Shown here: positions 49,258-58,354 of the stretch, one piece after another
Numbering within the stretch: the stretch's first letter is position 1
Layout: every line of letters starts with the position of its first letter
From: Perlucidibaca aquatica
GTDB lineage: Bacteria > Pseudomonadota > Gammaproteobacteria > Pseudomonadales > Moraxellaceae
Assembly: GCF_001676655.1 (NCBI RefSeq)
Contig: NZ_LZDB01000002.1
Span: 992,001 to 1,056,000, forward strand
Direction: 5' to 3'
DNA: 64,000 nucleotides
The notes under the pieces: model-generated
What the model was told of the DNA's origin: nothing
The model's input: only the letters and a program-made list of their open reading frames with translations
Databases searched by the model: none
Program-made: the position numbers and the translations under genes

Positions 49258-50600
49258 TGCGCCTCCATGAGTTGGCTTGGACTGACTCACCCGAAGCGGC
49301 CCTAGCGGCCGTTCGCGACCTGCCTTGGCCGTTGCTGCTAGACAGCCAAGCGGCCGGTCGTTGGGACATCTTAGTGGCCGCACCCCGCGCCTACTCGTGG
49401 CAAACCCCAGCCGGCTGGCAACACACCGATTGGCCCGCCACCCACCTCGCCAGCGATGCCGATGCCTTTGCGGTTATGCAAGGGCTGCAAGACTGGGGTG
49501 GCCCCGAGCAGGCTCGCCTCGAAGCAGCGCAAGACTGGCCCTTTGTCCAAGGTGTCATGGGCTGTCTAGGCTATGCCAGCGCCAGCGAGCGCGGCCTGCC
49601 GACCCCGCGCCACGATGACTGGCCGCTCGCCATCCTCGCCTACTACGATCAGGGCTGTGTCTGGGATCATGAGCAGCGCCGCTGCTTTGCTTGGAGCCTG
49701 AATGCGCAGACCTGGCCCGATTGGTTGGCGCGCCTACAATCGGCCACCGCCGCTCCCTGCCAGCCTTTGCAGCTCACTGCGCCATTCCAGGCCCTGACTT
49801 CGCAACCTCGCTACGCCGCCGACATTGCCCGCATTCACGACTTCATTCGCGCGGGCGACTGCTATCAGGTCAATTACACGCAAGCCTATGAAGCCCGCTG
49901 TGAAGGCGAGCTCTGGGATGCCTACCCAACGCTGCGCCCGCTCGCCCTCGCCCCGTATGCGGCTTATTGGCGTTTGCCTTGGGGCGAAATACTCTGCCTT
50001 TCCCCGGAACAGTTTCTGGGCATCCACCAACAACGCATTACCACACGCCCGATCAAAGGCACGCGCCGCCGTCAAACCGATGCCACTGCCGATGCCGCAG
50101 AAGCCAGTGCGCTGCTCGCCAGCGCCAAAGACATGGCCGAAAACATCATGATCACCGACCTGCTGCGCAACGACCTGAGCAAGCACGCAGTGATCGGTAG
50201 CGTGCAAGTACCGCAGCTCTGCGCACTGGAAAGCTTTGGTCAGGTGCATCATTTGGTCACTACCATTGAGGCCACGCTGGCCGCCGATGCCAATATCGCC
50301 AGTGTCTTGCGCGATGCCTTCCCCGGTGGCTCCATTACTGGCGCGCCGAAAAAACGTGTCATGGAAATTATCGAAGACATAGAGCCAACGCCGCGCGGTC
50401 TTTACTGCGGCAGCTTGTTCTACTGGGATGCCAGCGGCCATTTCGACAGCAACATCACCATCCGCACACTGGTGTTGAAAGACGGCACGCTGCGCACTTG
50501 GGCCGGCGGCGGCATCACGCTGGACTCACAGTGGCAAAGCGAATGGGAAGAATGTGGCAACAAAATGGGTGGCATCATGCGAGCCTTAGAGCAGCGCTGA
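49257..50600 (+). CDS. pabB: Aminodeoxychorismate synthase component I
   Basis: The 447-residue protein has an N-terminal domain with a Trp-rich tryptophan-site region and the C-terminal chorismate-binding domain: DFIRAGDCYQVNYTQAYE, RPIKGTRRR, ENIMITDLLRNDLSKH, FPGGSITGAPKKRVMEII and YCGSLFYWDASGHFDSNI. With PabA it makes 4-amino-4-deoxychorismate for folate. The ATG overlaps the roxA stop (TGATG), so translation is coupled. TrpE is the only serious alternative and lacks this length and context. Confidence 0.94.
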   Translation: MRLHELAWTDSPEAALAAVRDLPWPLLLDSQAAGRWDILVAAPRAYSWQTPAGWQHTDWPATHLASDADAFAVMQGLQDWGGPEQARLEAAQDWPFVQGVMGCLGYASASERGLPTPRHDDWPLAILAYYDQGCVWDHEQRRCFAWSLNAQTWPDWLARLQSATAAPCQPLQLTAPFQALTSQPRYAADIARIHDFIRAGDCYQVNYTQAYEARCEGELWDAYPTLRPLALAPYAAYWRLPWGEILCLSPEQFLGIHQQRITTRPIKGTRRRQTDATADAAEASALLASAKDMAENIMITDLLRNDLSKHAVIGSVQVPQLCALESFGQVHHLVTTIEATLAADANIASVLRDAFPGGSITGAPKKRVMEIIEDIEPTPRGLYCGSLFYWDASGHFDSNITIRTLVLKDGTLRTWAGGGITLDSQWQSEWEECGNKMGGIMRALEQR

Positions 50601-50618
50601 ACCTCTCGCTGCCCGCAT

Positions 50619-50645
50619 AAAAAAAGCGCCCTGAGGCGCTTTTTT
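50619..50645. terminator. Bidirectional terminator between pabB and thrH
   Basis: Stem AAAAAAGCGCC / GGCGCTTTTTT around CTGA. It lies about 20 nt after the pabB stop and 18 nt before the thrH stop of the convergent gene and works for both. Confidence 0.9.
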
Positions 50646-50662
50646 CGTTTAGGCGATAACGC

Positions 50663-51277
50663 TTAGGGAATCTTGCGCAGCGAGGCCTTGCGAATCTCGG
50701 CCTTCAATTCTTCGTAGTTGTGCGTAACCGGGAACTGCGGGAACTCACGAATCACATTCTCTGGCGCATCAAACAAAATGCCCTGCTCGGCCTCGCTGAG
50801 CATGCCCGTGTCGTTATAGGAGTCACCAGCGGCGATGCAGCGATAGTTCAGCGAGTGGAAAGCCTTAATGGCCATTGTCTTCTGATCTGGCTGACGCAGC
50901 TTGTAATCGGTGATGGTGCCGTCGTCAGCAACTTCGAGCTTGTGGCAGAACAACGTCGGCAAATCGAGTTGCTCCATCAGCGGCTTGGCGAATTCATAGA
51001 ACGTATCGGACAAGATGATGAGCTGGAAATGGTCGCGCACCCAGGCCAAAAACTCGCGAGCACCCGGCAGAGGGCCCATCTCGGCAATCACCGCCTGAAT
51101 ATCGGGCAAGCCCAGCTTGTGCTCACGCAGGATACGCAGGCGCTGCTGCATCAACACGTCATAGTCTGGAATGTCGCGGGTAGTCGCTTCGAGCTCTTTG
51201 ATACCGGTGCGTTTGGCGAAATTGATCCAGATTTCCGGGACCAGAACACCTTCCAAATCGAGACAAACCAATTCCAT
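50663..51277 (-). CDS. thrH: ThrH phosphoserine phosphatase / homoserine phosphotransferase
   Basis: The 204-residue HAD enzyme begins MELVCLDLEGVLVPE, where the usual DxDG is DLEG, typical of ThrH. HAD motif II is LIILSDTFYEF and motif IV GDSYNDTGML. In Pseudomonas ThrH can move phosphate from phosphoserine to homoserine. The neighbours fit: cysH and cysB follow to the right, as in the P. aeruginosa region PA1754-PA1757. Confidence 0.93.
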   Translation of the reverse strand: MELVCLDLEGVLVPEIWINFAKRTGIKELEATTRDIPDYDVLMQQRLRILREHKLGLPDIQAVIAEMGPLPGAREFLAWVRDHFQLIILSDTFYEFAKPLMEQLDLPTLFCHKLEVADDGTITDYKLRQPDQKTMAIKAFHSLNYRCIAAGDSYNDTGMLSEAEQGILFDAPENVIREFPQFPVTHNYEELKAEIRKASLRKIP

Positions 51278-51444
51278 GCCAAACCTCTATTTTTGCCAAT
51301 AAGTAGAACGATTTCTAAGGCTGGCAAGGTTAGCGAGTCGTGACTTCGCTTGCAAACTTAAGAAACAACTCAACGCGCACTTACAACGCGTTTCCCCCAT
51401 AACGTTACAGACGCTGTGATAGCTTAAATGTAAGTTCTTTTTAA

Positions 51445-52701
51445 ATGAGTACAGCTTCAATGAACTTAATTCCCGAATGCCATTTGGAGCGTATTCATGA
51501 CCCCTTACGACTCGCCGCACTGGATGCGAGCGGATTGCTGGATACCTCACCGGAAGCGTGTTTTGATCGCTTTACGCGCTTAGTCAGCGACATCTTGGGC
51601 ACGCCGGTGTCCATCATTTCCCTGGTCGATAAAGACAGACAGTTTTTCAAAAGCCAAGTTGGTTTAGGCGAGCCTTGGAAAACGCTCAGTCAAACCCCGC
51701 TATCTCACTCGTTTTGCCAATATGTTGTGTCCGAGAGGCAACCGCTCATTATCAGCGATGCGCGCTGCGACCATGTGCTGAAACATAATCTAGCCACCCA
51801 TGAATTGGGTGTGGTGGCCTATTTAGGCATTCCGCTCACGACCTTAGAAGGCCACACTCTAGGGGCTTTTTGCGCCATCGACTCTAAGCCCCGCCAGTGG
51901 AGTGAGCACGACATTGCCCTGCTCAATGACTTGGCAGCGATTGCCATGACAGAGATTGAGCTTCGCCTATTGGCTCAAACCTATCGTGAAAAATACAAAC
52001 AGCTCAAAACCTTAGAAACACAGCGCGACAGCATGGTGAACATGCTCGTGCATGACCTCCGCAATCCGCTCACCTCGCTACTCGCTGGCATTGAACTAAT
52101 GACCCTCGAATCCCAGCTCACGCCGCTGCAACAAAGTGCCTTCGACGCCACACTGCGGGGCGGCCAACACTTAATGCGCATGGTCAATGACATTTTGGAT
52201 GTGAGCAAAGCCAATGCCTCCAGCATCGAGATCAAGCGTAGCGATGTCGACTTCAATCAACTGCTGCTGAACACCTTTGCGGAGGTGAAACCCTTAGCCG
52301 CTCGCCATCACATTTCGTTAAATTGCTTTCCGGCAGCAGGCTTAAATACCCTGCAAGTCGACCCAGATAAGCTGTATCGCGTGCTCTTCAACCTCATTTC
52401 GAATGCGATTCAGCACACGCCGATTGATGGAAAAATTGATATCCGTTGCGCGCTGATGAACAACGCCCAGCTTTTAAAGATTGACATATCCGATACCGGC
52501 TGCGGCATTTCACTGGAAAACCAAGCGATGATTTTTGAACGCTTCTGGACCAGCCAAAAACAAACGGAGACAGAAAAGTCCTCGGGGCTAGGCCTCACCT
52601 TCTGTAAGCTCGCCTGTGAAGCCCATGGTGGAAAAATCTCGGTATCCAGCCAACTCGGCCGCGGCAGCACCTTCACCGTGACCCTGCCCATCCTGCACTA
52701 A
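51445..52701 (+). CDS. GAF-domain sensor histidine kinase
   Basis: The 418-residue kinase has an N-terminal GAF domain (about 35-175, with [11 protein letters not shown] and YLGIPLTT), a HisKA dimerisation helix with the phosphorylatable His203 in [10 protein letters not shown] and a C-terminal ATPase domain ([28 protein letters not shown]). No transmembrane segment is predicted, so it senses a cytoplasmic signal. No response regulator is adjacent. The ribosome site is weak; an ATG at 51460 is an alternative start. Position between thrH and cysH is unusual compared with Pseudomonas. Confidence 0.9.
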   Translation: MSTASMNLIPECHLERIHDPLRLAALDASGLLDTSPEACFDRFTRLVSDILGTPVSIISLVDKDRQFFKSQVGLGEPWKTLSQTPLSHSFCQYVVSERQPLIISDARCDHVLKHNLATHELGVVAYLGIPLTTLEGHTLGAFCAIDSKPRQWSEHDIALLNDLAAIAMTEIELRLLAQTYREKYKQLKTLETQRDSMVNMLVHDLRNPLTSLLAGIELMTLESQLTPLQQSAFDATLRGGQHLMRMVNDILDVSKANASSIEIKRSDVDFNQLLLNTFAEVKPLAARHHISLNCFPAAGLNTLQVDPDKLYRVLFNLISNAIQHTPIDGKIDIRCALMNNAQLLKIDISDTGCGISLENQAMIFERFWTSQKQTETEKSSGLGLTFCKLACEAHGGKISVSSQLGRGSTFTVTLPILH

Positions 52702-52775
52702 ACCTGCATCGGCAATCGGAAACGGCTCTGCTATGCTTCGCGGACATTTCAATGACTCCTCCGCTGGAAGCCGCC

Positions 52776-53525
52776 ATGACCGTCAGTGCCGAACAAGTTA
52801 ATCAATGGGTCGATGACTTAGCGGGCAAAAGCCCACAAACGATTGTGAAATTTGCCCTCACGACCTTCCCCGGCTTGGCGCTGTCATTTAGCGGCGCGGA
52901 AGACGTGGTACTGGTCGACATGGCCGTGAAAAGCAAGCTGCCTTTCCGTGTCTTCACGCTAGACACAGGCCGCCTGCACCCAGAGACCTACCGTTTTCTA
53001 GACACGGTGCGCGCGCACTACGGCATCCGCATCGAAACCCAGTACCCGCAAGCCGAGGCCGTACAACAGCTGGTCAATGACAAGGGTCTGTTTAGCTTCT
53101 ACCAAGACGATCACAAAGAGTGCTGCGGCATCCGCAAGGTCGAACCGCTGCGCCGCATGCTCGCCACCACTAACGCATGGATGACCGGCCAGCGCAAAGA
53201 CCAAAGCCCCGGCACGCGCAACAGCGTGCCGCAGATTCAGCTCGACACCAGTTTCAGCGGCACCGACGGCGCGCTAGTGAAATTCAATCCGTTGGCAAAC
53301 TGGTCATCGGGCGAGGTCTGGGACTATATCCGCGCGCTGGAAGTGCCCTACAACCCGCTGCACGAGAAAGGCTTCATCAGCATCGGTTGCGAACCTTGCA
53401 CACGGCCGGTGCTGCCCGGCCAGCATGAGCGCGAGGGGCGCTGGTGGTGGGAGGACGCTACTAAAAAGGAATGCGGGCTGCATATGGGCAATGTGGAAGC
53501 GGTCTCGTTCGAAGTTCGGAACTGA
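52776..53525 (+). CDS. cysH: Adenylyl-sulfate (or PAPS) reductase
   Basis: The 249-residue enzyme reduces activated sulfate to sulfite. It has the PP-loop [14 protein letters not shown] and [13 protein letters not shown]. The two Cys pairs CCGIRK and GCEPCTRP bind a [4Fe-4S] cluster, which marks the APS-type reductase of Pseudomonas, with the catalytic Cys in KKECGLH. The ATG at 52776 is chosen; the reading from 52752 adds eight residues. Its gene partner cysB, normally close by, is separated here by a 3.7-kb attC-containing insertion. Confidence 0.95.
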   Translation: MTVSAEQVNQWVDDLAGKSPQTIVKFALTTFPGLALSFSGAEDVVLVDMAVKSKLPFRVFTLDTGRLHPETYRFLDTVRAHYGIRIETQYPQAEAVQQLVNDKGLFSFYQDDHKECCGIRKVEPLRRMLATTNAWMTGQRKDQSPGTRNSVPQIQLDTSFSGTDGALVKFNPLANWSSGEVWDYIRALEVPYNPLHEKGFISIGCEPCTRPVLPGQHEREGRWWWEDATKKECGLHMGNVEAVSFEVRN

Positions 53526-53529
53526 GTTT

Positions 53530-53558
53530 ATCCAGCTGAAATAATTAGCTCGCTGGAT
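53530..53558. repeat. Inverted repeat at the cysH / cassette junction
   Basis: ATCCAGC (53530-53536) pairs with GCTGGAT (53552-53558) across an AT-rich loop that contains the tacT stop. It may terminate cysH and tacT transcripts weakly, or mark the left border of the cassette cluster. It has no GTTRRRY box, so it is not an attC. Confidence 0.4.
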
Positions 53559-54036
53559 TGAGCCTTAGCATCAGCGTCATGTCATGAGTGGGTGACACCT
53601 GAAATCCATGGCGCAAGTAAAATGCCTTGGCGTTGTCATTTAGGGCGTGAACCAGCAGTGCGCGTACTCCCGCGTGCTCGGCAACCGCCGAAGCACGGCG
53701 TACAGCATCGCGCAGCAGTGAAGCACCAAGCTGCATGCCTTGGGCTCGGCTGTGCACAGCCAATCGCCCCAGTATCAGTACAGGGATGGGATCTGGCATG
53801 CCGCGCCTAACATGACCGGCTGCTGCTGTTTGCGATACAGCACCGGCAGCCAGAGCGTAATAGCCCATCACTTGTCTCTGCTCATCGCACACCACGAATG
53901 TTCGACTGGCACCACTCAACTGATTGGCCATCGCCCGGCGTCGAAGCCAGTCATCAAGGCTGACCTCTCCACACAGGAAACTATCCAACCCATGCGCAGG
54001 CGTCAGGGACTCCGGCGCAGTAAAGTTGATGGGCAT
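53545..54036 (-). CDS. TacT-like GNAT toxin
   Basis: The 163-residue GNAT acetyltransferase has the acetyl-CoA-binding loop in RAQGMQLGASLLRDAV and the tail AKAFYLRHGFQVSP, the pattern of TacT/AtaT toxins that acetylate aminoacyl-tRNA and stop translation. It directly follows the DUF1778 antitoxin gene (4 nt apart), the canonical order. As part of an attC-bordered segment the pair would stabilise it, as toxin-antitoxin cassettes do in chromosomal integrons. No attC is found after its stop. Confidence 0.9.
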   Translation of the reverse strand: MPINFTAPESLTPAHGLDSFLCGEVSLDDWLRRRAMANQLSGASRTFVVCDEQRQVMGYYALAAGAVSQTAAAGHVRRGMPDPIPVLILGRLAVHSRAQGMQLGASLLRDAVRRASAVAEHAGVRALLVHALNDNAKAFYLRHGFQVSPTHDMTLMLRLNPAS

Positions 54037-54040
54037 GGCG

Positions 54041-54304
54041 TCACTTCTCCCAGACCGGCTTTAACGCCATCAGCTTTTCCAGACCGGGGTTTGATGCCTG
54101 GGGTGCGTCGAGCAGCTCGGTGAAGCGCTGGAAACGTTCGGCATCCAAACCAAAAAATGTCTGGTCCAGCAGCACGGACTGAGCGCGTTCGCAGGCCACT
54201 TCAAGCATGAAGTCGGAGCGGTTCTTGCCGAGCAGTCTGGCGGCCTGATCGATCAAGTCTCGCTGCTCGGGAAGTGCACGCAGGTTGATGGCGGCTGCTC
54301 TCAT
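54041..54304 (-). CDS. TacA-like antitoxin (DUF1778, ribbon-helix-helix)
   Basis: An 87-residue protein. The N-terminal ribbon-helix-helix is AAINLRALPEQRDLIDQAAR followed by LLGKNRSDFMLEVA, the DUF1778 signature. The C-terminal tail (FQRFTELLDAPQ) is the part that neutralises the GNAT toxin. It is the first gene of the pair, and the inverted repeat 11 nt upstream is its likely autoregulatory operator. AGGAG ribosome site present. Confidence 0.92.
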   Translation of the reverse strand: MRAAAINLRALPEQRDLIDQAARLLGKNRSDFMLEVACERAQSVLLDQTFFGLDAERFQRFTELLDAPQASNPGLEKLMALKPVWEK

Positions 54305-54314
54305 GGCAAGCTCC

Positions 54315-54337
54315 TTGTATAGCTATTGGATATACAA
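54315..54337 (-). promoter_or_regulatory. Operator of the TacA-TacT pair
   Basis: TTGTATA and TATACAA arms 9 nt apart, centred about 22 nt before the antitoxin ATG. The position overlaps the expected -10 (TATACA). DUF1778 antitoxins with their toxins bind such repeats to repress their own promoter. Confidence 0.6.
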
Positions 54338-54399
54338 TGAGTGTGGTCCGGTGTGTAGCTGTTGTCAATACGCTGCAAACAATGGCAGGTAGTCGGCAG

Positions 54400-54455
54400 G
54401 GCTAACGCTTGAGTTCAGCGGCGGGTAAAATGTCCGCTGTAACGATTTTTTAGGT
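54400..54455 (-). other. Integron attC site of the 54457-54879 cassette
   Basis: 56-bp site read on the minus strand. It begins directly after the stop of the upstream gene with ACCTAAA as R'' (last base deviates). Arms ACAGCGG and CCGCTGA form the stem, and the site ends CTGAACTCAAGCGTTAGCC, whose R' is GTTAGCC (one deviation). The AACTCAAGCGTTAG part is close to many known attC sites. The TacA-TacT cassette begins downstream. Confidence 0.65.
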
Positions 54456-54456
54456 T

Positions 54457-54879
54457 TCAACTCTCGAGCGTATGCCATGCCGAGTAATTGCCATGCGCAT
54501 TGGCTAAGCATCGAGCCTCATCGACAGAATACCTAGCAACTGGCGTGATGCTGTGGTTTTCGTAGTACTCGTCTTTGGTAAATCGCATTTTTTGATCATT
54601 AGATGTTTCGATCGCGAGGGGGCCAACCTCGATCCACGCGTGCAAGATCTTACGACCTTCATCCAAACCATCTGGTGGAACGGCATGACCATGTACAACT
54701 TCAATTTCGTCTTTTAGGCCCAAGTGTTCATACAAGTGTCCAAGCGTTTCGTCTTCCGACTTGCCGCTTTCAAACTGAAGCTTTAACTTAGTCAATTCTT
54801 CCGCGCCAATTAGTGAGGATTTATAGCAATCACCGAAAGGGCGTGCGGAATATTCCATGGTTGGAGTCTCAGCCTTCAT
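54457..54879 (-). CDS. Hypothetical cassette protein (140 aa)
   Basis: I do not recognise the family. The 140-residue soluble protein has a charged helical N-terminal half and a C-terminal segment HAWIEVGPLAIETSND followed by EYYENHSITPVARYS. This suggests a small alpha/beta fold with conserved His and Glu residues. The start ATG at 54879 overlaps the stop of the preceding gene (ATGAAGGCTGA), so the two are translationally coupled; a second ATG at 54858 is possible. An attC follows directly after the stop. Confidence 0.7.
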   Translation of the reverse strand: MKAETPTMEYSARPFGDCYKSSLIGAEELTKLKLQFESGKSEDETLGHLYEHLGLKDEIEVVHGHAVPPDGLDEGRKILHAWIEVGPLAIETSNDQKMRFTKDEYYENHSITPVARYSVDEARCLANAHGNYSAWHTLES

Positions 54880-55243
54880 GGGTCGGAAAGACCATAGGAA
54901 TCGAGAATGAAATTCTAGACTCTGACCCTGACGCTGCATTTGATTGCCCCCCGGCCCCAAGACCAAACGACATAACCGAAACTTTGATGCCTGCTTGTGT
55001 TTCAGTGCCTTCCTGGACGGTTACTGCCACATCAAAGGACACCTTTTCTACAACCCTAGACTCACTATCTGGGTTAGCAAGAGCATTAGAGGCAGTCCGG
55101 CCATAGGCTTGACTGTCACCCGAGTTCACCCTGATTTTCGCGGGATTAACGACTGCATTTGTGTCTTTCAATGCATCACCGGCCTCAAGAATTCCTTCTG
55201 CGATTTGCTGCAGCGAGGACGCCACAAAGTCTTTAAGGTCCAT
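54869..55243 (-). CDS. Hypothetical cassette protein with beta-rich domain (124 aa)
   Basis: The 124-residue protein begins MDLKDFVASSLQQIAEGILE, a short helix, then a Ser/Ala/Asn linker and a beta-rich C-terminal half (VSFDVAVTV..., GIKVSVMSFGLGAGGQ, RISFSIPMVF). The outline resembles trypco2-type domains, but I cannot establish homology. The start follows AGGAG (ATG at 55243, or 55246). It begins 14 nt after the R' box of the attC at 55260, the normal spacing for a cassette gene, and overlaps the next gene. Confidence 0.72.
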   Translation of the reverse strand: MDLKDFVASSLQQIAEGILEAGDALKDTNAVVNPAKIRVNSGDSQAYGRTASNALANPDSESRVVEKVSFDVAVTVQEGTETQAGIKVSVMSFGLGAGGQSNAASGSESRISFSIPMVFPTHEG

Positions 55244-55259
55244 CATTATTCTCCTTGAA

Positions 55260-55373
55260 ACCTAACGCCGTGCTCATTTGCGCAGCGATTAAAGTGATTT
55301 TTGTGCAAAAATGAGCGTAGCGAATGCACAAAAACCGCGTAGACCGCTGCGTCAAATGAGCACTTTGTTAGGA
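55260..55373 (-). other. Integron attC site (long, 114 bp) after the split HEPN-like gene
   Basis: On the minus strand it begins TCCTAAC (R'') 4 nt after the gene stop and ends GCGTTAGGT, a canonical GTTRRRY R' box. The two ends form a nearly perfect 18-bp stem: GTGCTCATTTG-CGCAGCG pairs with CGCTGCG-T-CAAATGAGCAC, leaving one unpaired T, the extrahelical-base feature used by integron integrases. The long central loop resembles superintegron-type sites. Confidence 0.85.
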
Positions 55374-55377
55374 GTTC

Positions 55378-56842
55378 TTAGTCATTGGGTAAATAAGCCA
55401 AACTATTTCTGAAAGCGGTTGTTGAGTGCACCTTATGAGCGGTCAATGGTGGCGCTGAAATAATTAGATCTAATGACTTATGAATATGAGCATTTGATGT
55501 TTTCTGCTTTAGTGTATTGGCCAGAACTCTAACCCGATCGTCCGGCTTAGATTTTCCTGTCGGCAATGAAAACTCTGAATCACCAAAAAGCTTGATAAAT
55601 TCCACCACTTCAATATCGCTAAAGTTATTGATGTGCTTTTGATAATAAGGTAATGCGGATTCATCAACTCCCTGCTTATACCCATGACCATTCCCGACAA
55701 AACAGATAGATAATACCTTTACCCACATAGCACGCGCAGCGCGTGGAACATTTCCATTTGGAGGCAATGAGTTGTCCAGCGATTTAGCATGGGGATATTC
55801 ATTATAGAAATTATTGGTGCCGAAATGTGCACGGCTCAAATTTTCAAGTATTTCAATAATCTCCCCGGCAAGACTATCTTCGTCTTTGTATCGTAGTCCA
55901 TCAACTATTTGCAAAAATTCATGGGTGGCGTCTTTTCGATATCCTTCACCATTTTTCCTAAAAACACCAAATCTCGAACCAATTTCATATTTCCTATCAT
56001 CTGTTGCAACTCTCCAAATGAATGGCGCAATTCCGGCTACATTGTTCTTTGCATCGACTGTAGTTTTCTCCGTTGTATATAGGCTAAATATTGTCCAGAG
56101 AAAGTCATCGATTCTTTCAATAGGCTGCTTAACAAGATCGGCACCAATTATTGAATAGTCGGCCGCTGAAATTACAGAGTTTCTAATGTTACTTAAAAGC
56201 TGTTTGACGACAATAAGTGAATGATCTGGCTTGGCAGTGATTGCGTATTTTAAACATACGCTTAGCCAACTCAACATTTCAAAACCATCTATGTCATTGT
56301 CATTCGGATGCGCTGCACTTGCATGATTCCTCATGAAGTTTACGTTTGCAAGCCGTTGATAGTTTACATCTGACAATAAGCCAATTCGCCTACAAGCTTC
56401 AAGCAAATCATGCTCACTAACCTGATCAATATCTTCTTCTTTTGAAAGGTTTTTATATCTAGAACTTATTTTTTCGGTTATCGAATAAAAATAATTTATA
56501 TCAAACGAAATAATTTATATCAAACGAAATAATTAGCCTCCTAAAGGCTCTTATAGTTTCGTCCCATAAATAGTTTAACGCGCCGTCAAATAGGCCGACC
56601 GATATTGCCACTGTGAATTTCGATAAGTAATTGGACTTAATACGATCTTCGAATGGAATAATAGCCAAAGATTCTTCAAGTGAAAAAATTACTTTTTTTC
56701 GCTCTTCAATTGGCACAACAACATTATCAATCGGAAGTCCAACGTGAGATAGGTAGCCCTCCAATTGTTTATGGAGATTATCTATCGGCTGGCTAAGCTC
56801 CGTAGACTTGGCCTCTATTGTTAATGCTTTACCATCGATCAC
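55378..56842 (-). pseudogene. Large cassette gene split by a 19-bp tandem duplication; HEPN-like motif
   Basis: Two minus-strand frames, 56842-56501 (113 codons) and the frame ending at 55378, become one continuous 481-codon frame if one copy of the 19-bp repeat at 56491-56528 is removed. The restored protein would run ...SFDINYFYSITEK... into LEACRRIGLLSD. It carries MRNHASAAHPN, an Arg165-x6-His172 motif as in HEPN ribonucleases. The remainder is helical and unrecognised. As it stands only a 113-residue N-terminal product is made, or a 5'-truncated one from an internal start. An attC follows the stop. Confidence 0.75.
56491..56528. repeat. Two tandem 19-bp repeats that shift the reading frame
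   Basis: ATAATTTATATCAAACGAA occurs at 56491-56509 and again at 56510-56528, followed by a partial third copy ATAATT. Nineteen is not a multiple of three, so the extra copy shifts the frame of the cassette gene. Slippage could remove or add copies. Confidence 0.95.
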
Positions 56843-56886
56843 TTTAGTACCCTCTTATTTATTCTACTTTTCGGAGTTAACACAAT

Positions 56887-56940
56887 TCCTAACTTAGTTT
56901 ATACCGCAGTGCTGCGGCGTAATTACTTTGATCTGCTGCA
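56887..56940 (-). other. Possible attC remnant upstream of the split cassette gene
   Basis: Minus strand: arms AATTACGCCGCA and TGCGGTATAAACT enclose a short loop and end in AAGTTAGGA, close to an R' box (last base deviates). The expected R'' end is poor. Position fits: the split gene starts 45 nt further on. A small ORF ends inside the R' box. Confidence 0.4.
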
Positions 56941-57044
56941 TAAGGCAGGGAAGCGGGAGGGAAGCTCAAGGCTTTCAATGCTTTGGCAACTTGAACACAG
57001 CACTCCTTGCCGACAAATACCGCATATCTTGTGTTGTGGAGCAT
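56889..57044 (-). CDS. Possible small cassette ORF (51 aa)
   Basis: An ATG at 57044 opens a 52-codon minus-strand frame that stops within the GTTAG of the putative attC. The product (RYAVFVGKECCVQVAKALKA...) has two adjacent cysteines and a helical middle. No ribosome site is clear and I recognise no family. Many small cassette ORFs end inside their attC, which is the main argument for it. The remaining bases to 57254 hold nothing I can identify. Confidence 0.3.
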   Translation of the reverse strand: MLHNTRYAVFVGKECCVQVAKALKALSFPPASLPYAADQSNYAAALRYKLS

Positions 57045-57254
57045 GGCATGACACCACGCCGCAAACAATCCTGCTGCATAACACGCACGACTAGCGAAAT
57101 GCGGAAACAGTAACTACCCTTAACCACATGATTCCACAAGGATGAGGAAGATCATGCCATTAGTAACCCCGGAGAAAGACCGGCAGCGATGCCCCGCCAC
57201 CACTGCTGAATCAAGCGCTACACTCTGTATCACAACAAACGGCATCCAGCCCCC

Positions 57255-58292
<1,038 letters not shown>

Positions 58293-58354
58293 CTAAACGG
58301 TTAAAAACCCACTATTTTCGCCGCCCATCCTGTTTTCCCTAGGCAGCCTCTGCA

